Positions 23,353 to 31,491 of a DNA stretch of 34,122 nt are shown piece after piece. The stretch comes from COE1 sp910588595 (GTDB lineage: Bacteria > Bacillota > Clostridia > Lachnospirales > Lachnospiraceae), in the NCBI GenBank assembly GCA_948957135.1, contig CARDBT010000047.1, forward strand, positions 1 through 34,122, given 5' to 3'. The notes under the pieces were generated by a model. The model was not told the origin of the DNA, made no database searches, and saw only the letters and a list, made by a program, of their open reading frames with translations. Position 1 is the first letter of the stretch; the number at the start of each line of letters is the position of its first letter. Made by a program: the position numbers and the translations under genes.

Positions 23353-24705
23353 CTAATTCGACAGGTATCTCCGGATACATTCCGGTGTACGGTAATTCCA
23401 GCTGGAGATCTTAATACCAGTCTTCGGGCTGGACGCATGGATCACCTGACCATTGCCTATGTACATCGCGACATGGTTAATACTGCCGTTCTTCGCATAA
23501 AATACCAGATCGCCAGGCTGCACCGAACTGAAATCGATCTTGGTCCCCATCTGTGCCTGCGAAGCGGCATGATGCGGCAGGCTCACACCGTATTTGCTGT
23601 ATATCCCCATCGTAAAACCAGAACAGTCTGTACCGTTTGTAAGACTTGTTCCACCCCAGACATAAGGATTGCCTACAAACTGTTTTGCATACTGCACCAT
23701 ATCTACGCGCACGTCCGATACACCCTGTCCATACTTTAGCTCCGTGAGTGTGACTGCCTTCTCAAGGCGCTCCTCCACATCGACATAATCGCCTGAAACA
23801 TACGCTTCCTCGTCATCAAGCAGGAACTTGATCCAGCCGTTTTCCATGACTTCAACGACTTCGAGTTCCTCCTCCTGAGGTATCAGCGTGATAACAATAG
23901 AATCCGTATTAGGTTCTCCTCTTACTTTCAAGGTCTGCGTGTTGACAATGGCGATCATGGATGCCACCTCTTGTCCCCTAGCGACCGCATCATCTCCAAG
24001 ATACAAAAACTCTGTACTGCAATAGCCCTCTACCTTTCCGGACTTGATATGCGCCCACCCGTTTTCGTCGATCCCCAGGATCTCACAGGCTGCATCTTTG
24101 GAGAGCTTACCGATCAGTTTTCCGTTTTCATTAGGCTCTTCCCTTATGTTCAGATGATTGTCCACATGGGCGATTCCAAGATTCGTGTACCCCCAGTGTG
24201 TCTCAGGCTCTGCCTCCTCTGGCACTTCATCCGGAGTCTCCATGTTTCTCGCCTGAACTGCGCTGTCCTCCGGCTCCTCTTCTGCTTGTTCAAACACTGT
24301 CCCTGCGCCTGCTGACAATCCCGCTCCCATCTCATCCGATGATCCCGGCTCCTCGATGCCCTCCGACGATCCCACAGCGGCATCCATATCTGATGACGCG
24401 GTGTTATCTGCAGATTCCTCACCAGCGCTCTCCAACACATCGCCCGCGCCTGCCGACAGCATCCCATCCTCCTCTGTAACTGAACTGTTTGTCTCTGGCT
24501 CTTGTACATCAGTTTGTATTATATCAAAATGGTTCTCACTCAAATCATCAGACAATTCAAGCGCGATCACTTCGAGCTCTGTCTCAGACTCCTGCTGTGC
24601 ATCTTTTGAACCAGTATTGGCATAAGCGCCGCTGCTCAGCAGCACAACCGCAAGCCCAACCCCTGCGATCACTCCTGTATACTTTAATCTGTTTATCCTG
24701 TTCAT
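23353..24705 (-). CDS. Secreted NlpC/P60 peptidoglycan hydrolase with SH3 domains
   Basis: This is a 450-residue exported protein. A signal peptide (1-29, with GVGLAVVLLSSGAYA) is followed by a disordered Ser/Glu/Gly-rich segment (about 30-165), two SH3b domains (about 168-235, with LNIREEPNENGKLIGKL, and 245-310, with LKVRGEPNTDSIVI) and an NlpC/P60 domain (about 330-450). The catalytic triad is C361 (TDCSGF), H411 (INHVAMYIG) and H423 (VIHAS). Such enzymes cut stem peptides of the cell wall, probably between D-Glu and the diamino acid. The acidic linker contains repeated GAG/AGAGDVLE-like elements. Three WalR-type half-sites lie in its leader, fitting wall-stress control. Confidence 0.95.
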   Translation of the reverse strand: MNRINRLKYTGVIAGVGLAVVLLSSGAYANTGSKDAQQESETELEVIALELSDDLSENHFDIIQTDVQEPETNSSVTEEDGMLSAGAGDVLESAGEESADNTASSDMDAAVGSSEGIEEPGSSDEMGAGLSAGAGTVFEQAEEEPEDSAVQARNMETPDEVPEEAEPETHWGYTNLGIAHVDNHLNIREEPNENGKLIGKLSKDAACEILGIDENGWAHIKSGKVEGYCSTEFLYLGDDAVARGQEVASMIAIVNTQTLKVRGEPNTDSIVITLIPQEEELEVVEVMENGWIKFLLDDEEAYVSGDYVDVEERLEKAVTLTELKYGQGVSDVRVDMVQYAKQFVGNPYVWGGTSLTNGTDCSGFTMGIYSKYGVSLPHHAASQAQMGTKIDFSSVQPGDLVFYAKNGSINHVAMYIGNGQVIHASSPKTGIKISSWNYRTPECIRRYLSN

Positions 24706-24746
24706 GTTTTCAATCCAATTCCTTTTTACTAACGCATCCGAATATT

Positions 24747-24774
24747 GTTACATCTTTGTTACATATAAATTACA
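24747..24774 (-). promoter_or_regulatory. Three WalR-type half-sites
   Basis: On the minus strand TGTAAT, TGTAAC and TGTAAC occur in series with exactly 5 bases between neighbours (11-base period). The first and second pairs each match the WalR consensus TGTWAH-N5-TGTWAH known from Bacillus and Staphylococcus. They lie at the predicted start site or just after it, a position more usual for repression than activation. Confidence 0.6.
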
Positions 24775-24779
24775 GACTT

Positions 24780-24808
24780 AATATACCATCTAACTAAAAA
24801 TTTGTCAA
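24780..24808 (-). promoter_or_regulatory. Promoter of the NlpC/P60 gene
   Basis: On the minus strand a perfect -35 TTGACA (24803-24808), a 17-base spacer and -10 TATATT (24780-24785) give a leader of about 70 bases that carries the WalR-type half-sites. Confidence 0.8.
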
Positions 24809-24884
24809 CTGCCTTATATTCCCTCATAAGATCCATGTTGCTCACAAAAAGCACAATCACAGCCATCCATCTATATAGAATTAT

Positions 24885-25988
24885 CTACGATTGCCTGCTG
24901 TTGGAGTTTATTGATTTTAGTAACTCTAATCTTTGACAAAACATGTTATAGAACTGAGGTAATTCATTAAAATATGTTTCATTTACTTCTTTGATTTGGT
25001 TTAAACCTATTTTTTCAACAGCCTTAATTGCAGCTTCCTTCTGATTAACATGATCTCCAAACATAGTCTGGCAATTAGAACCCTCTAAATCATCATAGGA
25101 ATTAAATGCCTGATTGAAATCCATTAAATCATACAGCCTTACTGGTCTATTGTTGGAATTACGAACCAATACCCCCCAGTTTCCCCAATGCCTATCCGTA
25201 TTTCCAATAAGATAATCAACAATATTCATCATATAATAATTATGTTTATCTAAAGAAAGAATATATTTTTTTGTGTTCTTATCATGGTTTGCTGCATAAA
25301 CCTCAAATGCTTCCATAGAGACAATCGAATATTCTTTCGATGTAATATTACTGCTTACACTGACTTTTTCTCCGTCAAAATAATCCCTCTCATATAATAC
25401 TTGTGAAACATCAAAACATCGACATATTTGACTGGCAAGCAGTTCTCTTTCAACCACTTCTGCACCGCCGTCTTTCAATAGCCTGAACCCATCATCAAAT
25501 CTCTGCCAGGCTTTAGGAAAGCATCCGTTGGTTGATAAGTCTCTTGCTAAATATTCATTTTGTACTGTATACTGTTTTCCCTTTAACGCAATGTCAATAA
25601 ATGTGTGATCTAGATGATTTTCATACAAATTAATATCTTTAAATACAATCTTTTCTTGCTTTAATTTTACCCAAAAGACATCTGTTAATGAGGCACATCT
25701 ATATGAGAGTGCAATTTTTGCTCTTTCTTTGTCAGTCACTGCCTGTAACATTCCTATGCTATTTAATATTTCTTTTGCATACTTTCTATCTAAAGTAAGA
25801 ACTCTTGTTGCGCACCAATAGTTGAAATTCGTAATGTTATTGACTAACGTATCAATATCTTCACCTTCCTCTAAATACAAATTATATGGCATAAACGACT
25901 TATAATATATCTTGCATTGTCCGGAATGATTTATTTTTGCAACTCTTCTATCCATATGCATTATTTCATATACGTTTTTCTCTGACAT
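24885..25988 (-). CDS. Lone HipA-like kinase
   Basis: This is a 367-residue protein with the catalytic core of the HipA kinase fold. Residues 262-270 read GNTDRHWGN, the HipA catalytic loop N-x-D-x-H-x-x-N (catalytic D265), and LYDLMDFN (285-292) holds the metal-binding aspartate. An ERELLAS stretch (180-186) matches the conserved glutamate helix. The N-terminal 160 residues are divergent. HipA proteins phosphorylate cellular targets such as tRNA synthetases; the target here is unknown. There is no HipB-like antitoxin gene. The gene is clearly richer in A+T than its neighbours and lies in an AT-rich patch, suggesting transfer. A TTGGAGG site precedes the ATG. Confidence 0.78.
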   Translation of the reverse strand: MSEKNVYEIMHMDRRVAKINHSGQCKIYYKSFMPYNLYLEEGEDIDTLVNNITNFNYWCATRVLTLDRKYAKEILNSIGMLQAVTDKERAKIALSYRCASLTDVFWVKLKQEKIVFKDINLYENHLDHTFIDIALKGKQYTVQNEYLARDLSTNGCFPKAWQRFDDGFRLLKDGGAEVVERELLASQICRCFDVSQVLYERDYFDGEKVSVSSNITSKEYSIVSMEAFEVYAANHDKNTKKYILSLDKHNYYMMNIVDYLIGNTDRHWGNWGVLVRNSNNRPVRLYDLMDFNQAFNSYDDLEGSNCQTMFGDHVNQKEAAIKAVEKIGLNQIKEVNETYFNELPQFYNMFCQRLELLKSINSNSRQS

Positions 25989-26316
25989 ACAGCTACCTCC
26001 AATTAAATCAGCCTTTTATTGACCAAGCGATATATCAACCTATAGCCACTCCCCAATCCTATTGCATCTCCTTTATATACCCTCATATTTCTATCTTAAA
26101 CCAACATTTGATTATTTCGAATTATCAGTAACAATTAAATTCATACAATAATTTAAAAGCATCTGGATAATTATTCTCCAAATGCCTTATGTCTTGTTAT
26201 TATATTTTATTGTTAAAATATTCTCATGCAGCCTGTAACTGTCCCTCTCATATTTCACTCCACATATGAGGACGATTTACCTCTTCCGTTGTATTTTCTA
26301 TTTCTTTAACATCACA
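25989..26316. other. AT-rich gap upstream of the HipA-like gene
   Basis: These 328 bases are AT-rich and contain no gene I can support beyond one doubtful 27-codon frame. No promoter stands out. Confidence 0.5.
26003..26086 (-). CDS. Possible 27-residue ORF before the HipA-like gene
   Basis: A small frame (start MRVYKGDAIGLGSGYRLIYR) ends in TAA only a few bases before the GGAGG of the kinase gene. The ribosome site upstream is poor. It could be a leader peptide, the tail of a decayed partner gene, or chance. Confidence 0.2.
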   Translation of the reverse strand: MRVYKGDAIGLGSGYRLIYRLVNKRLI

Positions 26317-26532
26317 TTAGTACTCTTTGCTGATCACTTCCACTCCATACTTTTCCTTAAATTCTGCCAGATCACTGTCATCTCTGATAAACATGACTTC
26401 CTCAAATTTTCCAGTATGGATGTCCTTGAACCCCGCAACGCGCTCCCCATTGCATATGCTGCATTTCATGACGGGTATCTTATTCTCCTTGTCGTATGAT
26501 GCTTTCTGCATCTGCGCCCTTTTCTTAATCAT
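26317..26532 (-). CDS. Small CxxC protein of unknown function
   Basis: This is a 71-residue protein with a basic start (MIKKRAQMQKASYDKENK), a central KCSICNGERVAGFKDIHTG with one CxxC pair, and an acidic end (RDDSDLAEFKEKYGVEVIS). I recall close relatives in many Lachnospiraceae, sometimes labelled aspartate dehydrogenase, which the sequence does not support. The single CxxC might bind metal as a dimer or be redox active. The chosen ATG follows GGAAGGGGGAAGGG; a longer frame would run into the adjoining MITE. The MITE end lies 33 bases upstream, so the element may have reshaped its promoter. Confidence 0.75.
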   Translation of the reverse strand: MIKKRAQMQKASYDKENKIPVMKCSICNGERVAGFKDIHTGKFEEVMFIRDDSDLAEFKEKYGVEVISKEY

Positions 26533-26564
26533 AACCCTTCCCCCTTCCTTGAGCGTTATGACAC

Positions 26565-26728
26565 TAGAGCGTGTTTGAAAAATCATTCCCGCCAGATGCA
26601 CGCCCCACTTTGCGTGATATTTGCACCAAATTCAGGTTACATAGCCCACTATGTGCCCTTCATTTGGCACAAATCTCCCACAAATTGTGACGCACATCTG
26701 GCAGAAAGCATTTTTCAAACACGCTCTA
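26565..26728. mobile_element. Foldback MITE with TA flanks
   Basis: A 164-base element whose two halves are inverted copies along their whole length. The outer 17 bases GAGCGTGTTTGAAAAAT (26567-26583) recur exactly inverted at 26710-26726. Both ends are bordered by TA (26565-26566, 26727-26728), as expected for the target duplication of IS630/Tc1-mariner elements. The central part (CATAGCCCACTATG, about 26640-26653) is nearly palindromic. It codes for nothing and would need a transposase elsewhere. Confidence 0.85.
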
Positions 26729-26928
26729 GATCCGCTGTCCATCATTCGGCTTTACAGATACCAGTTCCGGTGTATCTTCCGGAAACTGAAACAGCAGATC
26801 GGTGCATGCTGTTACCTTTCTGGCCAAAGTACATGTCAAGACTGAACTATTATCAGAAGGAGGACGCCAAGCCGTTGGAACAGACAGAAGAAAGAGTGCC
26901 CACAAAAAGTATTGGAAATCGTCCGTTC

Positions 26929-27521
26929 CTACATCTCGATGCTTTGCCCCCTGAGCAGAGCATCCAGATACGCAAAGAAATTTTCTGCCACCGGCTCCAT
27001 CTCCGCAGCCAGCGCATCCCGTCCTGTCGTTTCCTCATCAAATTCAAACATGACCTCGTGATCGATCTGCACAATCTGACATTTTTCCTCGTCCGGCATA
27101 TTTCCCAGATCCATACATCGGATAAAATAGCCCTCCTTATCCCACGCAAACGGCAGATATCCATTTCTTACCAGCATGGGATTCCATGCATTTAAGAGAC
27201 CCACAAATTTGTCCTCCACCGGATTTCGCCCTATCCCACCTTCAAAATAATGAAAATAGGTAGTGATAAAAATCTTTAACACCTGTGGGAGCTTTGCTCC
27301 AATCTGTTCTTCCAGCTTCTGGATTCTTTCCTCGCTCACCTGCGCCGGGAGCAGCCTCCATGTCACCCAGCCGTCTTCATCCAGAACAGCGCCTTCCGCC
27401 CACATTGGTTCACTGCCTTCTTCAGCAGGAACTTTTACGAGAACTTCCGATATATTTTTTGCTTTTTCGTAGAGGGATTCATAAAAATTTTTATATACAG
27501 TCTTGTTTCTTGTACATTCAT
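26929..27521 (-). pseudogene. SMI1/KNR4 (SUKH) family gene with an N-terminal frameshift
   Basis: The intact in-frame part begins at an internal ATG at 27405 (158 residues, WAEGAVLDEDGWVTWRLLPA, then RIQKLEEQIGAKLPQVLKIF and WNPMLVRNGYLPFAWDKEG) and matches the SUKH superfamily, which includes immunity proteins against bacterial toxins. That ATG has no ribosome site. A far better start at 27521 has GGAG 7 bases upstream, but its frame closes after 29 codons. Removing two bases in the TATAT run (about 27492-27497) joins MNVQETRLY to KNFYESLYEKAKNISEVLV and on to the intact part, giving about 195 residues. So a two-base insertion by slippage, or a sequencing error, is likely. Truncated expression is possible. 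Confidence 0.65.
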
Positions 27522-27539
27522 TTATTTTCTCCGCACACC

Positions 27540-28313
27540 TTACAGCGACAATATTTTCTTCAATATATTGTAGAGATCTGCTCTTGTCTCGGCATTATTG
27601 ACATAATCCCTTGTGATCACCGGCGCATCCTGCGTCGGCGAAGTCGCCGTACCCACACACTTCAACTGCCCCCATGGCAGCAGGGACGTATCTTTATAGT
27701 AGATTTCCCAGATATCTTTCTTATTCCAGGTATACTTACCCAAAAGTTTGTTCTCTTTCTTGGAATAATAAAATTTTACCGGATTTTCAGAATAGTAGAT
27801 CATCACTGAGCGCTTATCATAATAAGTATATATTTCTTTGCCTTCCGCATCAAAAATCTCAGGAATGCCATCCCCCGTCACATCGACGAGTGCAAAAGTA
27901 CCGCTGTAACTCTCCATAAACTCGAGCTGTGTGCGGTATGCTTCCACAAAATCCTCCAGATCGTCAAGCGCCTTCTGCTTCTCTGTCTTCTCAGGCTGGA
28001 TCTGTGACACCATATACGGTCCAGGTATATAGTACGTGCCATTCAAATCCACCTGGAAAAATCCGTTGTCCGTGATCCCATAAACCCGGACATTGGTAAA
28101 CCGGTCAAGGTATACCACTACCGGCGTAAGCACGTCCGGCGTCGCATACACAGGCGTTCCCGACGTGGTATACATCTCCACCATCTCAATCGGGATCACG
28201 TTAAATGCATAGGCTGTGGCGGGCGGATCCAACATCACAGCCGCAGCCAAAACTGCTGTCAGAACCATGCCAAGCTTTAATCTTCGCAGTATCGATTTCT
28301 TTTGTTTTTCCAT
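27540..28313 (-). CDS. Secreted protein with SH3-like domain, function unknown
   Basis: This is a 257-residue protein. A signal peptide (about 1-35, LKLGMVLTAVLAAAVMLDPPATAYA) is followed by an SH3b-like region (45-100, YTTSGTPVYATPDVLTPVVV, then FTNVRVYGITDNGFFQVDL) and a C-terminal part (115-257) with DVTGDGIPEIFD, a calcium-loop-like or VCBS/FG-GAP-like turn. It may be a wall-associated protein, without an enzyme motif I can name. The start was set at the ATG with GGGGGA 8 bases upstream, leaving a 122-base gap after proA. It is followed by the SMI1 gene after 18 bases. Confidence 0.78.
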   Translation of the reverse strand: MEKQKKSILRRLKLGMVLTAVLAAAVMLDPPATAYAFNVIPIEMVEMYTTSGTPVYATPDVLTPVVVYLDRFTNVRVYGITDNGFFQVDLNGTYYIPGPYMVSQIQPEKTEKQKALDDLEDFVEAYRTQLEFMESYSGTFALVDVTGDGIPEIFDAEGKEIYTYYDKRSVMIYYSENPVKFYYSKKENKLLGKYTWNKKDIWEIYYKDTSLLPWGQLKCVGTATSPTQDAPVITRDYVNNAETRADLYNILKKILSL

Positions 28314-28435
28314 TGTTTCATTCCCCCTCACTGATCGTTTGCCAGATCTCTTCCAACCAAAATTCTCTTTCCCTTCATCATATGGATAAGTCACAGATAC
28401 GCTTTCCTCTTCATAGCAATACGCTTTCATGTATA

Positions 28436-29713
28436 TCATATATCCCTAAAATGAAACGCTTTCTTCCCAGATACATAATCCGCAACAATCTGCCCATTTC
28501 CATAGAGCTTATACTTGTATGTCAGAAGCCCCTCAAGCCCCACGGGTCCCCGCGCGTGGATCTTCCCGGTGCTGACACCCACCTCCGCGCCAAAACCGTA
28601 ACGGAATCCATCCGCAAAACGTGTCGAACAGTTCTGGTACACGCCGGCAGAGTCCACCATTCTCATAAAATGTTCCGCCGCGTCCTTATTTTCCGTAATA
28701 ATGCAGTCGGTGTGGTGCGATCCGTATTGATTGATATGTAAAATAGCCTCATCGATGTCCCCGACTGTCTTAGCCGAGATGATCAAGTCAAGGTACTCTG
28801 TAGCAAAATCCTCATCCGTCGCCAGTTTGCTGTCATACTTGTCTGCAATGTCAGCGGTGGCGCGCAACTCCACATCGTGTGCGCGAAACGCCTCGTTTAG
28901 ACGCGGCATCAGCGCATCGACTGCCTCCTTGTGCACCAGCAGCGTCTCCACCGCATTGCACACTGCCGTGTACTGTGTCTTGGCGTCAATGATAACAGGT
29001 ATCGCTTTGTCGATGTCAAAATCCTTATCGACATAAATATGGCAGATGCCGTCCGCATGCCCCATCACAGGAATCTTGGTATTGTTCATTATATACTGCA
29101 CAAAAGCGTTAGATCCCCGCGGTATCAGCAGGTCAACCGAATCATGACACGCGAGCAGCTCTGAGATCTCGTCGCGCTGCTCTGCCTGAAAGAGACAGTT
29201 CTCTGGCAGACCGCTCTCCATCGCAGCCTTGTAGATCAGCGAAAACAATACCTTATTCGTATGCCTGGTCTCACTTCCTCCCTTCAGGATCGCACAGTTG
29301 CCGCTCTTGATACATAAGCTCGCTATCTGCACCAGCGCGTCCGGTCTCGCCTCGAAGATCACGCCGATCACACCGATCGGACAGCTCTCGCGGACAAGTG
29401 TGAGTCCCTCGTCAAGTTCCCGGACAAACTGTGTCTCATACACTCTGTCCGGCAGATCGATCAGTTCCTCGATTCCTTTGACTGTTCCAGTCAGTTTTTC
29501 GGCATTAAATTTCAGGCGCTTTACCACCGCCTCCGGAACATTATTTTCCGCTGCCTCCGCCATATCCTGTGCATTCGCCTGGAAAATATCCTCCTGGCCG
29601 GCAAGCAGCGCCCTGGCAATATTGGCAAGCGCCTGATTTCTGACAACAGCAGGCTTTGAAGCCATCCGAGTACTGTCCAGTTTCATCGCCGCCGCTTTTT
29701 CCCTGATTGTCAT
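28436..29713 (-). CDS. proA: Glutamate-5-semialdehyde dehydrogenase
   Basis: This is a 425-residue NADPH-dependent gamma-glutamyl-phosphate reductase, the second step of proline synthesis. C252 in AVCNAVETLLVH is the catalytic cysteine; GVIFEARPDALVQIASLCIK and ILKGGSETRHTN form the cofactor and substrate regions; LIPRGSNAFVQYI is also conserved. The C-terminal GLEGLLTYKYKLYGNGQI is typical. Length is normal. A GGAGAGAGG site precedes the ATG. It is separated from proB by four other genes on the same strand. Confidence 0.97.
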   Translation of the reverse strand: MTIREKAAAMKLDSTRMASKPAVVRNQALANIARALLAGQEDIFQANAQDMAEAAENNVPEAVVKRLKFNAEKLTGTVKGIEELIDLPDRVYETQFVRELDEGLTLVRESCPIGVIGVIFEARPDALVQIASLCIKSGNCAILKGGSETRHTNKVLFSLIYKAAMESGLPENCLFQAEQRDEISELLACHDSVDLLIPRGSNAFVQYIMNNTKIPVMGHADGICHIYVDKDFDIDKAIPVIIDAKTQYTAVCNAVETLLVHKEAVDALMPRLNEAFRAHDVELRATADIADKYDSKLATDEDFATEYLDLIISAKTVGDIDEAILHINQYGSHHTDCIITENKDAAEHFMRMVDSAGVYQNCSTRFADGFRYGFGAEVGVSTGKIHARGPVGLEGLLTYKYKLYGNGQIVADYVSGKKAFHFRDI

Positions 29714-29741
29714 ATACCTCTCTCCATTCTAAATATATCCG

Positions 29742-30323
29742 TTAAATCCTCAAAAAAGAATAAATGATCTCCTCCGTGACAATCTTATCCATCTTGATAT
29801 CATGTTCGTCCCGTGGTATCTCATCAATGATCTGGCAGGAATACGCCAGTGCCATTGTGGAGAGCTGACGTCTGTTTGCAAGGAATTTGTCATAGAAGCC
29901 TTTCCCATATCCTATGCGGTATCCCGATGTGTCAAATGCCACCCCGGGCAGAATCGCCAGCGTGTCCTCTTTGGGCTGAAATAAATAGCGCGAGCGGATA
30001 TCCTCTCGAGGTTCGAGAATATCCATATACCCTCTCACAAGCTGCCGGATAGAGATCACCTGATAGAAGCTCATTGTGTTTGTCAGCTTGTCAACGCGGG
30101 GGAAATAGATTCTTTTCCGATGGAGAAGCGCATCCTCGAAAATCCCGCGCGTCATCACCTCCCGACAGTAATCAGCATAAAGCAGGATATTGTCTGCCTC
30201 CTTGTACTCAGGAGTCTTGATCACCTTCTGGACGATCGCCTCGCTCTTCGATGCGACCTCCTCGTCGGTCAGTCCTTTTCGGATCTCAAGTATTCTCTTC
30301 CTAATCTCAGATTTGGTTTCCAT
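29742..30323 (-). CDS. 5-formyltetrahydrofolate cyclo-ligase
   Basis: This is a 193-residue ATP-dependent enzyme that returns 5-formyl-THF to the 5,10-methenyl-THF pool. The N-terminal KSEIRKRILEIRKGLT is typical of the family. LAILPGVAFDTSGYRIGYGKGFYDKFL is the conserved nucleotide and folate region, with the family signature GYGKGFYD. Start GGAG is 7 bases upstream. It lies 28 bases upstream of proA, so co-transcription is likely. Confidence 0.95.
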   Translation of the reverse strand: METKSEIRKRILEIRKGLTDEEVASKSEAIVQKVIKTPEYKEADNILLYADYCREVMTRGIFEDALLHRKRIYFPRVDKLTNTMSFYQVISIRQLVRGYMDILEPREDIRSRYLFQPKEDTLAILPGVAFDTSGYRIGYGKGFYDKFLANRRQLSTMALAYSCQIIDEIPRDEHDIKMDKIVTEEIIYSFLRI

Positions 30324-30422
30324 TTCTTCACTCCATGTTACTTTAGATCTGTCTCTGTACTCTTCCCGATATCTGCGTCAACAGAACAATACAGCTACCT
30401 GAACAGTCAGTGACCGTTCTCC

Positions 30423-30593
30423 TCAATCGATGATCGATATATTGTCAAGCTGGCTTTTCAGATTCGCCCGTACATTTGCGACATACTCTGCCCGCAGTCT
30501 TGCCTGCTCTTCCTTTTCCGCCTCTGTAAGCCCTTCCGCCTGTGATTTGTGATACAGTTCATTGATCCGTTTTATCTTTTCCTCTATATTCAT
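30423..30593 (-). CDS. UPF0291/DUF896 family protein
   Basis: This is a 56-residue basic helical protein. KIKRINELYHKSQAEGLTEA and EEQARLRAEYVANVRANLKSQ match the UPF0291 (YnzC-like) family, small proteins of Firmicutes of unknown role, possibly linked to the SOS response in Bacillus. The ATG with GAGG 6 bases upstream was chosen; an earlier ATG adds four residues. It sits 43 bases after nfo on the same strand. Confidence 0.93.
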   Translation of the reverse strand: MNIEEKIKRINELYHKSQAEGLTEAEKEEQARLRAEYVANVRANLKSQLDNISIID

Positions 30594-30636
30594 ATTAAAC
30601 CTCATACACCACTCTTTGCAACATAAATATCTGTTT

Positions 30637-31458
30637 TTACCAATTTTTGATCATGGCGATTTCCCTCATATACCCCTCATCGTCGTTTGGCGTCTCCAGG
30701 ATAAACGGCTTATCCGCCAGCAGCGGATGCTTCACGACTGCCCGGAGCGCCTCCGCACCGATCTCGCCGTCTCCGATCTTTTGATGACGGTCCTTATGAG
30801 AGTCATACGCGTTCATGCTGTCATTTAAATGTATCGCTTTGAGCCTGTCAAGCCCTATGATTTCATCGAATGCCCTGAGTACGCCATCGAGATCCCTGAC
30901 AATATCATAACCGCCATCCCACACATGGCATGTGTCGAGACATACCCCAACCTTATCTTTCAGCTCCACCAGATCGATGATCGCACGCAGCTCCTCAAAA
31001 CTTCCGCCTACCTCAGAACCTTTTCCAGCCATCGTTTCCAACAGGACCGTCGTGCTGTGCTCCGGCCTCAACGCACAGTTGATGGCATCCGCGATCATGG
31101 GGATCGCAGCATCCACGCCTTGACCCACATGGGAACCGGGGTGAAAATTATAGTAATTTCCCGGCAGATAGTCCATTCGGTCCAGATCTTCTGCAAGCAC
31201 CCGCCGTGAAAAACTTTTGACATTCTCCTTTTCGGCACACACATTCATCGTGTAGGGGGCATGCGCCACCAGCCTGCCGAAATGATGCTCATCCATCAGC
31301 CTGCGAAGTTTCATCGCATCGTCCGGATTGATCTCCTTTGCTGCACCGCCCCTTGGATTTCTTGTGAAAAAAGCAAACGTATTGGCACCCAGCTTCAATG
31401 CCTCCTGTCCCATTTTTTCAAAACCGCTTGCCGATGAAAGATGATTTCCTATATACAT
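30637..31458 (-). CDS. nfo: Endonuclease IV (AP endonuclease, family 2)
   Basis: This is a 273-residue zinc-dependent base-excision-repair nuclease that cuts at abasic sites. The TIM-barrel zinc motifs are clear: NFHPGSHVG, LLETMAGKGSEVG, CLDTCHVWDGGYD and HLNDSMNAYDSHKDRHQKIG. A GGAG site precedes the ATG. Length is normal. It sits between cls (33 bases) and the UPF0291 gene on the same strand. Confidence 0.97.
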   Translation of the reverse strand: MYIGNHLSSASGFEKMGQEALKLGANTFAFFTRNPRGGAAKEINPDDAMKLRRLMDEHHFGRLVAHAPYTMNVCAEKENVKSFSRRVLAEDLDRMDYLPGNYYNFHPGSHVGQGVDAAIPMIADAINCALRPEHSTTVLLETMAGKGSEVGGSFEELRAIIDLVELKDKVGVCLDTCHVWDGGYDIVRDLDGVLRAFDEIIGLDRLKAIHLNDSMNAYDSHKDRHQKIGDGEIGAEALRAVVKHPLLADKPFILETPNDDEGYMREIAMIKNW

Positions 31459-31491
31459 GTATCCATTCTCCTTTTCTTACTATCCTGTGCG

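Noticed and set aside
26729..26928. Possible gene remnant between the MITE and the SUKH gene
   Set aside because: A plus-strand stretch (near LNYYQKEDAKPLEQTEERVP) looks protein-like but is too short and matches nothing I recognise.
26853..27164. Minus-strand frame of 103 codons
   Set aside because: It is an alternative frame within the SUKH coding region, with arginine-rich shadow composition.
26575..27195. Long plus-strand open frame (206 codons)
   Set aside because: It runs through the MITE and antisense to the SUKH gene, has no ribosome site and shows no recognisable domain.
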